A stretch of 64,000 nucleotides of DNA from JABDFW01 sp035550215 (GTDB lineage: Bacteria; Bacteroidota; Bacteroidia; Chitinophagales; Chitinophagaceae), in the NCBI GenBank assembly GCA_035550215.1, contig DASZPM010000012.1:32919-96918 (forward strand), given 5' to 3'. Made by a program: the position numbers and the translations under genes. Below, piece after piece: positions 7,809 through 15,872 of the stretch. The notes under the pieces were generated by a model. It made no database searches. It was not told where the DNA came from and worked only from the letters and a program-made list of their open reading frames with translations. Position 1 is the first letter of the stretch; each line of letters opens with the position of its first letter.

Positions 7809-8840
7809 TTAATGCTGTGAATGTGTTTGTTGTTTCTTTTTGCACTGTTGCTGCCGGTTTTCCCGCAACAGTTCATAAGGGGTGTTGCTGTTTTCATATT
7901 CAGGCTTCAGCAATATGTCAAGCGTTCGCTCCAGTTGCTGTTCCAGTTTTTGCTCCGCAGACAGATGGTTTTCTCCTTTACCGTAATTTTCCATGCTTTC
8001 CTTTTTCGGTAACAGGTTGTTTTTACCGATAGTGTCTTGCTGGGGTTGCTTCCCTTGCTCTTTTTTTAACTCTTGCAGGTATTTAAATTGGTGCTCCAGT
8101 TTTAGTTCCTGCTTCTGCTCAAAAATCTGTTCTATTCGTTTTAAGGAATAGCCCATTTCGCTGCCTTTAACCCGCACCCCTTTGTCATCCATAAAAGCGA
8201 TGCCCCTGCCTTTAATGAGTTGGTAACCTCTTTGCTCCATTTGCCTTTTAAACTGGTCATAATTATACGTATAGCGCAGGCATTCCCGGGTATCTGTTTT
8301 CATCTTTTCTTTGCGTTGGTCAAGGCGGGGTAAAAGACGCTGTTCTTTGCTTAAATATAGCCTTGGGCTAAGTACCAGCTTTAGGTCATGTTTCAGCTCC
8401 ATTTTCCGGCAGTACTCCGCTATCTTTTTGTAGCTCTGGCTGTCGCTTACTGTCCTGCCGTCAAATCCTATCCTGTTGGCCACAATATGCAGGTGCTGGT
8501 GGTTGGTATCTTTATGATATACGGAGAGGTACTGGTTGCTTTCAAAACCAAATTTTAAGGCGCACTCTTTTGTCATATCCAGCAACTTCTCCCTGGGTAT
8601 ATTTTCTTCCGGCGCAAAACTGATACTAAAATGCATCACCGGTTTGCTCACCTTTGGGTTGAGCTGCCGAACCTCATTGAACTGCCGGGTAAGCTCGTGC
8701 TTGTTGCCAAAGCATAAATTGTATTCCAGCACCTCTGCGCGGTTGACAAAAGTCAACTGCTGCTTTTTGTCCAGTTTGTCTTCGAGACAATACCGGATAC
8801 AACCACCAAAAGATTTACCTATGGATATTTTGCCAATCAT
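7809..8840 (-). CDS. Relaxase / mobilization nuclease (MOBP-like)
   Basis: A 343-residue relaxase of the MobA/VirD2 family. The candidate catalytic tyrosine is Tyr17 in 'GGCIRYCLEDK'. The metal-binding three-histidine motif is in 'HKDTNHQHLHIVANRI' (His109, His114/116, His118), as expected for HUH endonucleases. The C-terminal third is basic and Gln/Lys-rich and may be a coiled coil. It would nick oriT and carry the strand into the recipient. Its start overlaps mobC by 4 bases (ATGA type), so the two are translationally coupled. Length is typical of small Bacteroidota mobilization relaxases. MOBP assignment is by motif style, not by tree. Confidence 0.88.
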   Translation of the reverse strand: MIGKISIGKSFGGCIRYCLEDKLDKKQQLTFVNRAEVLEYNLCFGNKHELTRQFNEVRQLNPKVSKPVMHFSISFAPEENIPREKLLDMTKECALKFGFESNQYLSVYHKDTNHQHLHIVANRIGFDGRTVSDSQSYKKIAEYCRKMELKHDLKLVLSPRLYLSKEQRLLPRLDQRKEKMKTDTRECLRYTYNYDQFKRQMEQRGYQLIKGRGIAFMDDKGVRVKGSEMGYSLKRIEQIFEQKQELKLEHQFKYLQELKKEQGKQPQQDTIGKNNLLPKKESMENYGKGENHLSAEQKLEQQLERTLDILLKPEYENSNTPYELLRENRQQQCKKKQQTHSQH

Positions 8841-9214
8841 TCAAAATAGCTTGTCATTGTTTGCACTAATTGTCGCACCCCCTCAATAAGCGTTTTTAAT
8901 AGCGTCCTGTCGATTTCAGTCAGCAGATCGTTACTGTTTCTTTTGTGTGCCATCTGGTTCATATTGGCAGCAAGGCCATTAAGTCTCGCCTTCATCTCCA
9001 GCGCCTCTTTAGGCATCGCTTTCTGCCTGTCAATTTTGCGGTTCATGCCAACAGTCCGCAAATATTCTGAAGGCCGCATACCCGCTGTTTTTGCCTGTAT
9101 GGCAATCGCTTTCTTTTCATACAAAGTGCATTTGACCCCGATGTACTCATTTCGTTTGACTGTTTTTTGAGGCCTGCCGCCCTTCCTTCTTTTCACCTGC
9201 TCTATCGTGCTCAT
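8837..9214 (-). CDS. mobC: MobC-family relaxosome protein
   Basis: A 125-residue basic protein. It has an N-terminal 'KRRKGGRPQK' stretch, a ribbon-helix-helix-like segment ('KRNEYIGVKCTLYEKKAI', then 'GMRPSEYLR') and a C-terminal helical pair with 'LNGLAANMNQMAHKRN', which is the conserved core of plasmid MobC proteins (ANxNQIA). It would bind oriT and help melt the nic region for the relaxase encoded next. The sequence upstream of its start (9215-9388) contains strong inverted repeats that may be its target. Confidence 0.85.
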   Translation of the reverse strand: MSTIEQVKRRKGGRPQKTVKRNEYIGVKCTLYEKKAIAIQAKTAGMRPSEYLRTVGMNRKIDRQKAMPKEALEMKARLNGLAANMNQMAHKRNSNDLLTEIDRTLLKTLIEGVRQLVQTMTSYFE

Positions 9215-9264
9215 TTGAAAAAGTCTTTAGGAAATTAAAGTGTCTGCTGTAAAGCCTTTCTGAA

Positions 9265-9361
9265 TGCCGTCCGAAGGCGGCATGAGGAAAGCCAGCGTTT
9301 TGGTGAAACCAAAACATAGCTGGCTCCTTAGCGGAACAAAACCGCAAGGTTTTGGGCCAGC
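9265..9361. other. Candidate oriT: cluster of hairpins upstream of mobC
   Basis: Three hairpins lie within 97 bases just upstream of mobC. TGCCG-T-CC / GG-CGGCA is at 9265-9282. GCCAGC...GCTGGC with inner TTTTGGT/ACCAAAA is at 9291-9324. CAAAACC-GCAA-GGTTTTG, 7 perfect pairs with a GCAA loop, is at 9337-9354. GCTGGC at 9319-9324 can pair either with GCCAGC at 9291-9296 or with GCCAGC at 9356-9361, so two structures exclude each other. Clustered inverted repeats beside mobC are typical of transfer origins. The nic site itself cannot be assigned from sequence alone. Confidence 0.5.
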
Positions 9362-9388
9362 CCATGTTTTTGAAAGTTTCCCGGAATT

Positions 9389-10339
9389 TTAAAGGTGTTT
9401 CCTTAAACCATTGCTTTGTTTAAGTGCCAGCTTTCTGCCTGTTAGAAAATCATTTAAATCCTTAAATCCTTTGTATAAATGACTCTCATCCTGGTACTGC
9501 CTGGAACGTTTCAATGCGGCAGCAACGCAGGCTTTCCCTGCCGTGTCGTTGTCAAGGTACAGGTGTACAGAGCGGGATTTTTCCATCAGCAACTGGCTTC
9601 TTTCAAAGAAGGAAAGGGAGTTGAGGATAAGAAAATTTGTCAGGCTTTGCTCTTGGTTATTGAGTAAAGTCTGGTAGGAAAGGAAGTCAAAAAAACCTTC
9701 AAACACCGTTATTTTATCGGTCTTGTTATCGAAGTGGGTGACATATTTCGGAGCGCTGCTTCCCTTGAAAAATGCATTGCGGATTTCATATCCACCAGCG
9801 TTATTTTTGAATCCAATGGCACGGTAATTTTTGTCATTTAATGTGAAATAAACCTCTTTGCAAAACGCATTTGCCACACCCAAATCTATCCTTCTTTGCC
9901 GGAAATAATTGAGCAAAAAAGTGTCGGAAATTTCACGCACATTAGTAACTTTTATCAACGAGTCATCACCGTTCTTTTGAGAGTTATTTTCTGTCCGCAT
10001 TACAACAAGTGAATCAGGTTGTGATTTTTTAAATTCGTCTGCCAATAAATTGTGCGCAAAAACCTGTCTATTTCCAGACAATCTTTGCAGTAATTCCAAG
10101 ACCGAACACCGGTGAAAAAGAATAGCGAAATCGATAAAATTTCCACCATTTCCTATCCCGAAGTCATACCACACATTGAGCTTCCTATTTACTTTAAATG
10201 AGGCCGTTTTTTCATCCCGCAAGGGCGATAAAAACCAGTAATCATTGCCGCGGATTTTTTGTGGCTGATGCCCGGCCGAATGGAGGTAATCTACCAGGTC
10301 AATCTGTTTTGCTTCTTCACATGAAATCATTCTACTCAT
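9389..10339 (-). CDS. Toprim-domain primase-like protein of the element
   Basis: A 316-residue protein. The N-terminal region resembles a CHC2-type primase zinc-binding domain in its later part ('DYWFLSPLRDEKTASFKV', 'WYDFGIGNGGNFIDF') but lacks the full set of zinc ligands. The C-terminal part (about 200-300) has a Toprim core: 'ITVFEGFFDFLSYQ' with the catalytic Glu, and 'VHLYLDNDTAGKA' with the DxD. Bacteroidota mobilizable elements often carry such proteins for replication of the transferred strand. The zinc domain looks degenerate, so priming activity is uncertain. It is followed by the oriT-like region and mobC, and preceded by a small unknown gene. Confidence 0.8.
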   Translation of the reverse strand: MSRMISCEEAKQIDLVDYLHSAGHQPQKIRGNDYWFLSPLRDEKTASFKVNRKLNVWYDFGIGNGGNFIDFAILFHRCSVLELLQRLSGNRQVFAHNLLADEFKKSQPDSLVVMRTENNSQKNGDDSLIKVTNVREISDTFLLNYFRQRRIDLGVANAFCKEVYFTLNDKNYRAIGFKNNAGGYEIRNAFFKGSSAPKYVTHFDNKTDKITVFEGFFDFLSYQTLLNNQEQSLTNFLILNSLSFFERSQLLMEKSRSVHLYLDNDTAGKACVAAALKRSRQYQDESHLYKGFKDLNDFLTGRKLALKQSNGLRKHL

Positions 10340-10356
10340 AACAATTTTTTTTAATT

Positions 10357-10608
10357 TTATTTGACCAATCTCTCAGCCTTCTCCTGTTGTTTAATATTCC
10401 ATATCCAGTTGTTTGCCGCGGCTTTCCAATCCCTTATTTTTTTGCCCTTGGGCGTTGTCCATTTGTTGGATGAGTAATATTGAAAAAACATCGTTGCTTC
10501 CGGTAATGTCCTTCCCTTTTGATTAAAATAAACCTGGACAAAAAATAAAGGAGGGGGCACAACGCTGCCGCAACCCTTTAGGGGCTCACTTTTTACACCT
10601 TTTGTCAT
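10357..10608 (-). CDS. Small protein of unknown function, element-borne
   Basis: An 83-residue protein. The C-terminal half is basic and aromatic ('FFQYYSSNKWTTPKGKKIRDW', then an amphipathic Trp-containing helix), a pattern often seen at the C-terminus of element-encoded replication or DNA-binding proteins. The N-terminal part is proline-rich and less convincing. The start chosen is the first ATG. It lies 17 bases upstream of the primase-like gene and 15 bases downstream of the HTH gene, consistent with one transcript. It may be a remnant of a longer replication protein. Confidence 0.5.
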   Translation of the reverse strand: MTKGVKSEPLKGCGSVVPPPLFFVQVYFNQKGRTLPEATMFFQYYSSNKWTTPKGKKIRDWKAAANNWIWNIKQQEKAERLVK

Positions 10609-10623
10609 ACAATTATTGTTTGC

Positions 10624-10935
10624 TTATGATGCTACTTTTTTGTTGGTCAGCATCGCCTGTATGTCGTCATAATCATAGTAAATTACGCCGCCGATTTTTG
10701 TAAAGGGCAGTGTGCCATTAATCCTGAGATTGGCGAGAGTGTTGTGAGAGAGGTTTAGCAGTTTTCTTACTTCAAATGATTTCAGCCATTTCTTTCCCGG
10801 ATGGCCGGACGCTTCTTTCAATAGCTTTTTGAACTCAATCAGCAGGTCATTTTTAAAGTCATACAAATCTCCTGCAGTGATAAGTTGCTCACGGTACAAC
10901 TTAGGCTGGCTCTTCCTTTCATTCACATTGTTCAT
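10624..10935 (-). CDS. Excisionase-like helix-turn-helix protein
   Basis: A 103-residue protein with a MerR/excisionase-type winged HTH in residues about 50-95: 'VRKLLNLSHNTLANLRING' followed by 'LPFTKIGGVIYYDYDDIQAML'. This is the common Bacteroidota element-borne HTH family that acts as directionality factor or regulator of excision and mobilization. It is the first gene of the run reading into the primase and mob genes. A TATTTTTG sequence on the minus strand (11007-11014) matches the -7 consensus, but no good -33 is seen. About 190 bases separate it from the integrase stop. Confidence 0.75.
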   Translation of the reverse strand: MNNVNERKSQPKLYREQLITAGDLYDFKNDLLIEFKKLLKEASGHPGKKWLKSFEVRKLLNLSHNTLANLRINGTLPFTKIGGVIYYDYDDIQAMLTNKKVAS

Positions 10936-11126
10936 ACTTCACATTTTTCAAGTTGATAAAAATCATTTGCGGTGCAATAATGATATTTGCACCACTTTCT
11001 CAACTACAAAAATATACGCATAAAATGGCATAAAACATACATGCCTAAATTTTACACAGGTCAACCTTACCTGTTTTGATATAATTTGACATCATTTGAC
11101 AAGCAGGTATTAAACATTAACATTAC

Positions 11127-12401
11127 CTAAGCATCTGATGCTGCTGTCACCTGCTGCGCAGTATGTGCTCCAGCTAAGCCGGTTTGCAGCTTCAGCTTTA
11201 ATGCATGCATATCTGCACTGATCTTTCTTTCAACAACTTTTGCATAAATCTGTGTTGTTGTAATTTTTGTATGGCCCAACATTTTACTTACTGTTTCTAT
11301 AGGCACACCATTCGATAAAGTAACAGTAGTGGCGAAAGTATGCCTTGCAAGGTGAAATGTAAGGTTCTTATTCACTTTGCACAGAACACCAATTTCTTTA
11401 AGATAGCTGTTCATTTTTTGGTTTGAAATAACCGGGAATACAGTACCGCTGGCTAAAGCGCGGGGATCAAATTTATATTTTTCCAGTATTACTTTTGCCG
11501 TGTATAACAATGGTACATTCACAGCAATATCTGTTTTTTGCCGTGATGTTTTTAACCAGTATTCACCATCAATACCCAGGCTTATTTGTTCAGGTGTCAA
11601 TTGCATTACATCGGTATAGGCAAGGCCGGTATAACAACTGAATATAAAAATATCCCTTACCCAATTAAGGCGGCTTGCCTTTATTTTAGTGGCCTCTATT
11701 ATGGCCAGTTCTTCTTTTGTTAACGCTTCTCTTTCTGTCCGGTGAAATTTTAACTGAAACCGCTCGAAAGGACTGCGTTCAATCCACTCAAGCCGGGCAG
11801 CGAGGTTGGCCATTTTACGAAGGCGTTCCAAATGTTTCATCACACCGTTGTTACCCAGCTTTTTTTGTCCTGCTGCTGGCTGGTGATTACGCAGAAACAC
11901 ATCAAATTCAGTGATAAACTGGTAAGAAAGTTCAGTTAGGTACATGTCAGATGTTTTATACCTGCCGGTTAAAAATTCCTTCACATATTTTTCAGTTGTA
12001 AAATAATTTTTTAAGGTTCCTTTTGCCAGGGTGTACTGCATGTTTGTATTATGGTACCGCATCAGGTTGCAAAGCGTATGTTCCTGCTTCTCGACACCCA
12101 AAAAGAGATTTTTAATGGCATCGGCTGTTATTAACTTTTTCTTCAGTTGCAGATCCTGGAAGCAACCAGATATTTGCGCCCTTACCTGTTCAAGATAGTT
12201 GTTTAAATTCTTCAGGTCTTCATTTTTGGGTTTGGCCAGTCCTTTTGCGTTATTCCAGTCCTTTACTTTTACCAATCGCTTCAGTGCGATTTCACAACGT
12301 TTTTGATTTACTGAAATTCTTACATAAAGCGGCGCTTTACCATCTTTTGCTTTATTCATGCGTACGATAAAATGCACGCCGAATGAATTTGATGTTCTCA
12401 T
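11127..12401 (-). CDS. Tyrosine recombinase / integrase of the element
   Basis: A 424-residue site-specific integrase with the order usual for Bacteroidota elements: arm-type DNA-binding domain (residues 1-90), SAM-like core-binding domain (about 100-210) and catalytic domain (about 220-400). Visible catalytic residues are His350-x2-Arg353 ('HLARHTF'), His377 ('LGHTKI') and the nucleophile Tyr386 ('TTQIYAKV'). The first arginine, expected after 'TG' in box I, is replaced: the sequence is 'CYTGLAYTDV'. CTnDOT-type integrases are known for a comparable change. It should integrate and excise the element at tRNA-Pro, 250 bases away. The start at 12401 gives the normal arm domain. Confidence 0.92.
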   Translation of the reverse strand: MRTSNSFGVHFIVRMNKAKDGKAPLYVRISVNQKRCEIALKRLVKVKDWNNAKGLAKPKNEDLKNLNNYLEQVRAQISGCFQDLQLKKKLITADAIKNLFLGVEKQEHTLCNLMRYHNTNMQYTLAKGTLKNYFTTEKYVKEFLTGRYKTSDMYLTELSYQFITEFDVFLRNHQPAAGQKKLGNNGVMKHLERLRKMANLAARLEWIERSPFERFQLKFHRTEREALTKEELAIIEATKIKASRLNWVRDIFIFSCYTGLAYTDVMQLTPEQISLGIDGEYWLKTSRQKTDIAVNVPLLYTAKVILEKYKFDPRALASGTVFPVISNQKMNSYLKEIGVLCKVNKNLTFHLARHTFATTVTLSNGVPIETVSKMLGHTKITTTQIYAKVVERKISADMHALKLKLQTGLAGAHTAQQVTAASDA

Positions 12402-12594
12402 ACTTTGTTTTTGCGTTAAAAAATTTTCTTCAAAATCAGGTCACCACGAAACGCAAAAAATGACCGTTAAAACCATTAAAGGATACCTGCTTTATTGCCA
12501 TATCCGTCAACCTAAATTAATTTAAAATTCAGGTCACCTTTTAGTTCTCACGATAGTTGAAGTTATTTGAGCCAAATTGATGCAGAAAACATAA

Positions 12595-12630
12595 AAAAAG
12601 CCCGTAAATATTGCTATTTACAGGCTTTTT
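12595..12630 (-). terminator. Terminator of tRNA-Pro
   Basis: A 16-base stem with one mismatch (AAAAAGCCCGTAAATA / TATTTACAGGCTTTTT, loop TTGC) is followed on the minus strand by a T-run. It lies 23 bases beyond the tRNA 3' end, so it fits as the tRNA terminator. The opposite side is also T-rich, so it may work in both directions. Confidence 0.8.
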
Positions 12631-12652
12631 CGGCGATTTTTCGCCATTTCAG

Positions 12653-12727
12653 TCGGGAGGACTGGATTCGAACCAGCGACCCCCTGGTCCCAAACCAGGT
12701 ATTCTAACCGGGCTGAACTACCTCCCG
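12653..12727 (-). tRNA. tRNA-Pro (anticodon TGG)
   Basis: A 75-base cloverleaf on the minus strand. The acceptor stem CGGGAGG pairs with CCTCCCG. The anticodon stem CCTGG/CCAGG encloses the loop TTTGGGA, giving anticodon TGG (Pro). The T arm contains GGTTCGAATCC. The discriminator is A and no CCA is encoded. The integrase gene lies at its 3' side, so it is the likely integration target of the element. Confidence 0.95.
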
Positions 12728-12753
12728 AGCCCTTTCCCGATATTTCGGGAGCG

Positions 12754-12785
12754 CAAAGGTAGGGGTTTGCAACTTACAACGCAAA
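12754..12785 (-). promoter_or_regulatory. Promoter of tRNA-Pro
   Basis: On the minus strand TTTG (12782-12785) is followed after 20 bases by TACCTTTG (12754-12761). This is an exact match to the Bacteroidota primary sigma factor consensus TTTG-N19/20-TAnnTTTG. It ends 26 bases before the tRNA-Pro 5' end. Confidence 0.75.
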
Positions 12786-12855
12786 TAAAAGAGAAGATAA
12801 TACCTGCACATTGGCACAAAACTGCAGGCTATAAAACATAAGAATGATTTTTACC

Positions 12856-14268
12856 TTATACAGCATTAAATCTCACCAATTTAACTACATCCTGTGGCAA
12901 GCTCTTTGCATTCCAATTTTTATGCAATACCATTGCTGCACCGAGGGCAGAGGCCTGCGGAACCGATGCAGCATATACAGCAATGTTGCTGAAAGCGCCG
13001 GCCAGCATGTGCATGTATACGCTGTTCTTACTAAAACCTCCGTCAACGAATATTTTTGCAACCGGCGTATTAGCAAGCACAAGATTTGTGCTTTTTACTT
13101 GCTGGGTAATAATGTCAGCTATTAACTGGTGATAAGCTTCTTCATAATTTGCGAAGCTTGACAAATCCCTGCTTTCAAAAGCCGACGATTGTACCATTAC
13201 GTCTTCCGCTATCCTTTTTTTGTTTATTTCCACCTCAACTTTCAAGGCAGGGTTATATAAAACGGTAGTATAATAATAAGCAGGTTTATTAAAATGGGCT
13301 GCAAGTTTTTTTACTTGCTGCTCGTGTTCATAGCCTGCAAAAAGCCGTGACGCTTTTACCGGTTTACCTTCGTATGTTAAATAACATAAACAATCATTAT
13401 GCAACTCATAATCACTCAAAACATCGTGGTTAAAAGGGTTAAGGCTTATACACCAGGTACCGGTTGAAAGCAGTACAAAAGGCTCGCTGAAACAATACAA
13501 ATATGGTATCAGCGCCGCAGAGCTGTCATGCAACCCAATGCCTGCAGCCACGCTGCCTCCCTGCCCCGTATAGCTTATCTCGTCACAGCGTTTTATACAA
13601 GGCAATTTCACCTCAATGCCTTCTCTTTGCACCCATAAGTGGTATGCATTTTTCTGAAAGTGCCAAAGATTGGTGTGGCAGCCGATGCTGGTAATATCGC
13701 TGCAAACTTTACCGGAGAGTACAAAACTTGCGTACTGCGGAAGATGTATTGAGTATTTTATTTTTTCAAATTTCGCCGGTTTTTCATATTTCAATCTGTA
13801 CAACTGCATTCCGCTATTCAGGCTGCCTAACACGGGGGAAGCTGTTTGTTTTGCTACAAGGCTTTCTCCGCCATAACTATCATAAAACTGTTGCTTTAAC
13901 TTTTCCGGGTATGGTTTTAAATAATTGTACAGTGGCAGGCAAGGTTGCATTGCCTCGTCTAAATGAATAAAACTGGCGCCGTAGGCAGAAAAATTCACAG
14001 CCCTTACAGTATACTTTTTACCGTCGCTTATTTTTTCAAAGCTATCAAGTATCCAGCGCGTTAAAGCGTGCACATCTTCACAAGCAAAACCGTCTTCATC
14101 CGTTATTTCAGGCAATTGTGCATTATCTTCATAAACAACAGAATATTGTTCATTAAACAGTAATAGCTTTTTATTGGTTTTACCAATATCAAAAATTGCA
14201 ATAACTGGCAGTTGCTTTAAACTATTTTCCCGGCTTTCGCTTTCTATGGCAGCATTGTTGCGTCGCAC
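12856..14268 (-). CDS. FGGY-family sugar kinase, probably L-rhamnulokinase
   Basis: A 470-residue carbohydrate kinase of the FGGY family (ASKHA fold). The N-terminal phosphate-1 loop is 'IAIFDIGKTNKKLLLF' (about 24-38). The C-terminal adenosine motif is 'KIFVDGGFSKNSVYM', with a later 'ALGAAM'. It follows a RhaI-type L-rhamnose isomerase by 64 bases on the same strand, so phosphorylation of L-rhamnulose at C1 is the likely reaction. L-fuculokinase and xylulokinase are alternatives within the family. No rhamnulose-1-phosphate aldolase is present beside it: the next feature downstream is tRNA-Pro and the inserted element. Confidence 0.8.
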   Translation of the reverse strand: MRRNNAAIESESRENSLKQLPVIAIFDIGKTNKKLLLFNEQYSVVYEDNAQLPEITDEDGFACEDVHALTRWILDSFEKISDGKKYTVRAVNFSAYGASFIHLDEAMQPCLPLYNYLKPYPEKLKQQFYDSYGGESLVAKQTASPVLGSLNSGMQLYRLKYEKPAKFEKIKYSIHLPQYASFVLSGKVCSDITSIGCHTNLWHFQKNAYHLWVQREGIEVKLPCIKRCDEISYTGQGGSVAAGIGLHDSSAALIPYLYCFSEPFVLLSTGTWCISLNPFNHDVLSDYELHNDCLCYLTYEGKPVKASRLFAGYEHEQQVKKLAAHFNKPAYYYTTVLYNPALKVEVEINKKRIAEDVMVQSSAFESRDLSSFANYEEAYHQLIADIITQQVKSTNLVLANTPVAKIFVDGGFSKNSVYMHMLAGAFSNIAVYAASVPQASALGAAMVLHKNWNAKSLPQDVVKLVRFNAV

Positions 14269-14332
14269 ACTTTAACTTTTCAATACTAATCAACAAATTA
14301 TTTTAGTCACGCGTAATATTGCGTTCATAATA

Positions 14333-15607
14333 TTACAGGCCGGTCGCCATCGTCTTCGCCCCTCTTTCCTTTATCAAAGTATTACGTACGCAAAGGCCCC
14401 GATACGCTTCCAACGGGCTTAAGGCGCCTCCGGCGCGCAAGCGGGCCTCGGCAACAAGACTGCGCACATCTGTCCTGAAGGCCTGTTGCAAAGCTTCCTG
14501 CGCTGTTACCACATCATTATTTTGTTGGGCCGCTGCAAGTTTTGCGCGGTCAATAACAAGCGCCTGCGCATAAGTTATCATTATTGCCTCAACAGATTGC
14601 AGTAAATCTTCCAGCGGGTCTTTAACATTATGGCTTGCATCAATCATCCATCCCAGGCCTGCAGCATGGTTCATACCTTTCGCGTCCATTCCTTCAATTA
14701 GTTCATTAAAAATTAAAAATAGCTGGTATGGTTTAATGCTCCCCACCGTCAGGTCATCATCTCCGTACTTACTGTCGTTAAAATGAAAGCCCCCCAACTT
14801 CCCTTCCATCAGCAGCAAAGCAACTATTTGTTCAATGTTGGCATTTGGTAAATGGTGACCAAGGTCAACAAGCGTATAAGCCTTAGGCCCAAGCTTGTTG
14901 GCATATAACAGCGACTGCCCCCAATCGCCTACTGTTGTTGAGTAAAAATTGGGTTCGTATGCTTTATATTCCACAAACATTTTCCAATCGCCTGGTAATG
15001 CATCATAAATCTCGCCCAGCCCCTGCAGGGTATTTTGAAATGCCTGCCTGAAATTAAGCTGGCCTGGAAAACATGAGCCATCACTTAGCCAAACGGTAAG
15101 TGATGTAGAACCCAGTTGCAGCCCATATTTAATAACTTCAATATTATGTTCAACTGCCTGCCGGCGTATTCGTCCGTTAACATTTTGAAGGGAGCCATAT
15201 TTATAACTGTATTGCTGGTCTGCCTGGTCCTGGAAGGTGTTAGAATTCATCGCGTCAAACCGCAAATCATTTTCAGCCGCCAATGCTTTTATATGTGATG
15301 CATCCCCGGGTATATCCCAGGGTATATGAAGACTTATAGCCCCGCTGCTGCGGTTTAATGCATGCAATAATCCAATGTCTGCTATCTTTTCTTCAAGATT
15401 TCGCGGTTCTCCGCCCCCGCTAAAGCGCCCAAACCTTGTACCGCCAGTGCCCAGCGCCCAGCTTGGTATAGCCACCTGGAAGGCAATGATTTTTTCAATT
15501 ATTTCTTCGGCATTTTGTATTTCTCCAGCTATAAAATCAAACCGGCGCCGGTGGTTGGCGAGGCCCGCAGCGTTCCCCTCTTCTATTATACCTTTTTCTA
15601 TATGCAT
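14333..15607 (-). CDS. rhaI: L-rhamnose isomerase, RhaI type (TIM barrel)
   Basis: A 424-residue sugar isomerase that resembles the RhaI (Pseudomonas stutzeri-like) L-rhamnose isomerases rather than E. coli RhaA. Useful landmarks are 'WALGTGGTRFGRFSGGGEPR' near the N-terminus, 'LVDLGHH' and 'HFNDSKYGDDDL', which supply the metal-binding Asp/His residues, and a helical C-terminal extension ending 'VRNTLIKERG'. It should convert L-rhamnose to L-rhamnulose in the cytoplasm and is the first gene of a two-gene unit with the FGGY kinase. A -7-like TATTTTTG is at 15738-15745 (minus) but lacks a -33 partner. Confidence 0.85.
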   Translation of the reverse strand: MHIEKGIIEEGNAAGLANHRRRFDFIAGEIQNAEEIIEKIIAFQVAIPSWALGTGGTRFGRFSGGGEPRNLEEKIADIGLLHALNRSSGAISLHIPWDIPGDASHIKALAAENDLRFDAMNSNTFQDQADQQYSYKYGSLQNVNGRIRRQAVEHNIEVIKYGLQLGSTSLTVWLSDGSCFPGQLNFRQAFQNTLQGLGEIYDALPGDWKMFVEYKAYEPNFYSTTVGDWGQSLLYANKLGPKAYTLVDLGHHLPNANIEQIVALLLMEGKLGGFHFNDSKYGDDDLTVGSIKPYQLFLIFNELIEGMDAKGMNHAAGLGWMIDASHNVKDPLEDLLQSVEAIMITYAQALVIDRAKLAAAQQNNDVVTAQEALQQAFRTDVRSLVAEARLRAGGALSPLEAYRGLCVRNTLIKERGAKTMATGL

Positions 15608-15872
15608 ACAATCGTTTTAGCTTTTGATGATTCGCAGGTAATTGTAGCGGCTAATCATTATAATAATTACTGCCAAACTGCAGTAACCTGCAACTTCAGC
15701 AAGTTGGTTATGCAATATACCTGTAACACATTGCTTTCAAAAATAAAATAAGCGGCAAGCTTAACTGTTATGGGGTGTCCTGAACAATAGGTAACCTCCC
15801 AAATAATACCTTATACATAAAAAATGCGGCGGTTTATTGCAGAGTATCTATATTCAACCAAAATATTTTACT

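Larger units (their letters stand above)
1..12652. mobile_element. Integrative mobilizable element, right part, at tRNA-Pro
   Basis: The stretch left of tRNA-Pro carries a tyrosine recombinase (11127-12401), an excisionase-like HTH protein, a Toprim primase-like protein, MobC, a relaxase and a membrane coiled-coil protein, all on the minus strand, followed by an AT-rich four-gene cargo operon. No type IV secretion (tra) genes are visible, so the element would be mobilized by a helper rather than self-transferring; genes left of position 1 could change this. The integrase gene lies next to the 3' end of tRNA-Pro, the usual attachment arrangement. The right boundary is placed at the tRNA 3' end by inference. 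It could instead lie just beyond the tRNA terminator, near 12594. The left boundary and the second att copy are outside the window. Confidence 0.75.

Noticed and set aside
12722..12751. Possible pairing of the tRNA-Pro leader (CTCCCGA) with the tRNA acceptor strand
   Set aside because: The leader also forms its own local stem (12735-12750), and such short G/C-rich complementarity upstream of a processed tRNA is probably without regulatory meaning.
12611..12841. Plus-strand open frame across tRNA-Pro
   Set aside because: It reads through the tRNA gene, its terminator and its promoter on the opposite strand.
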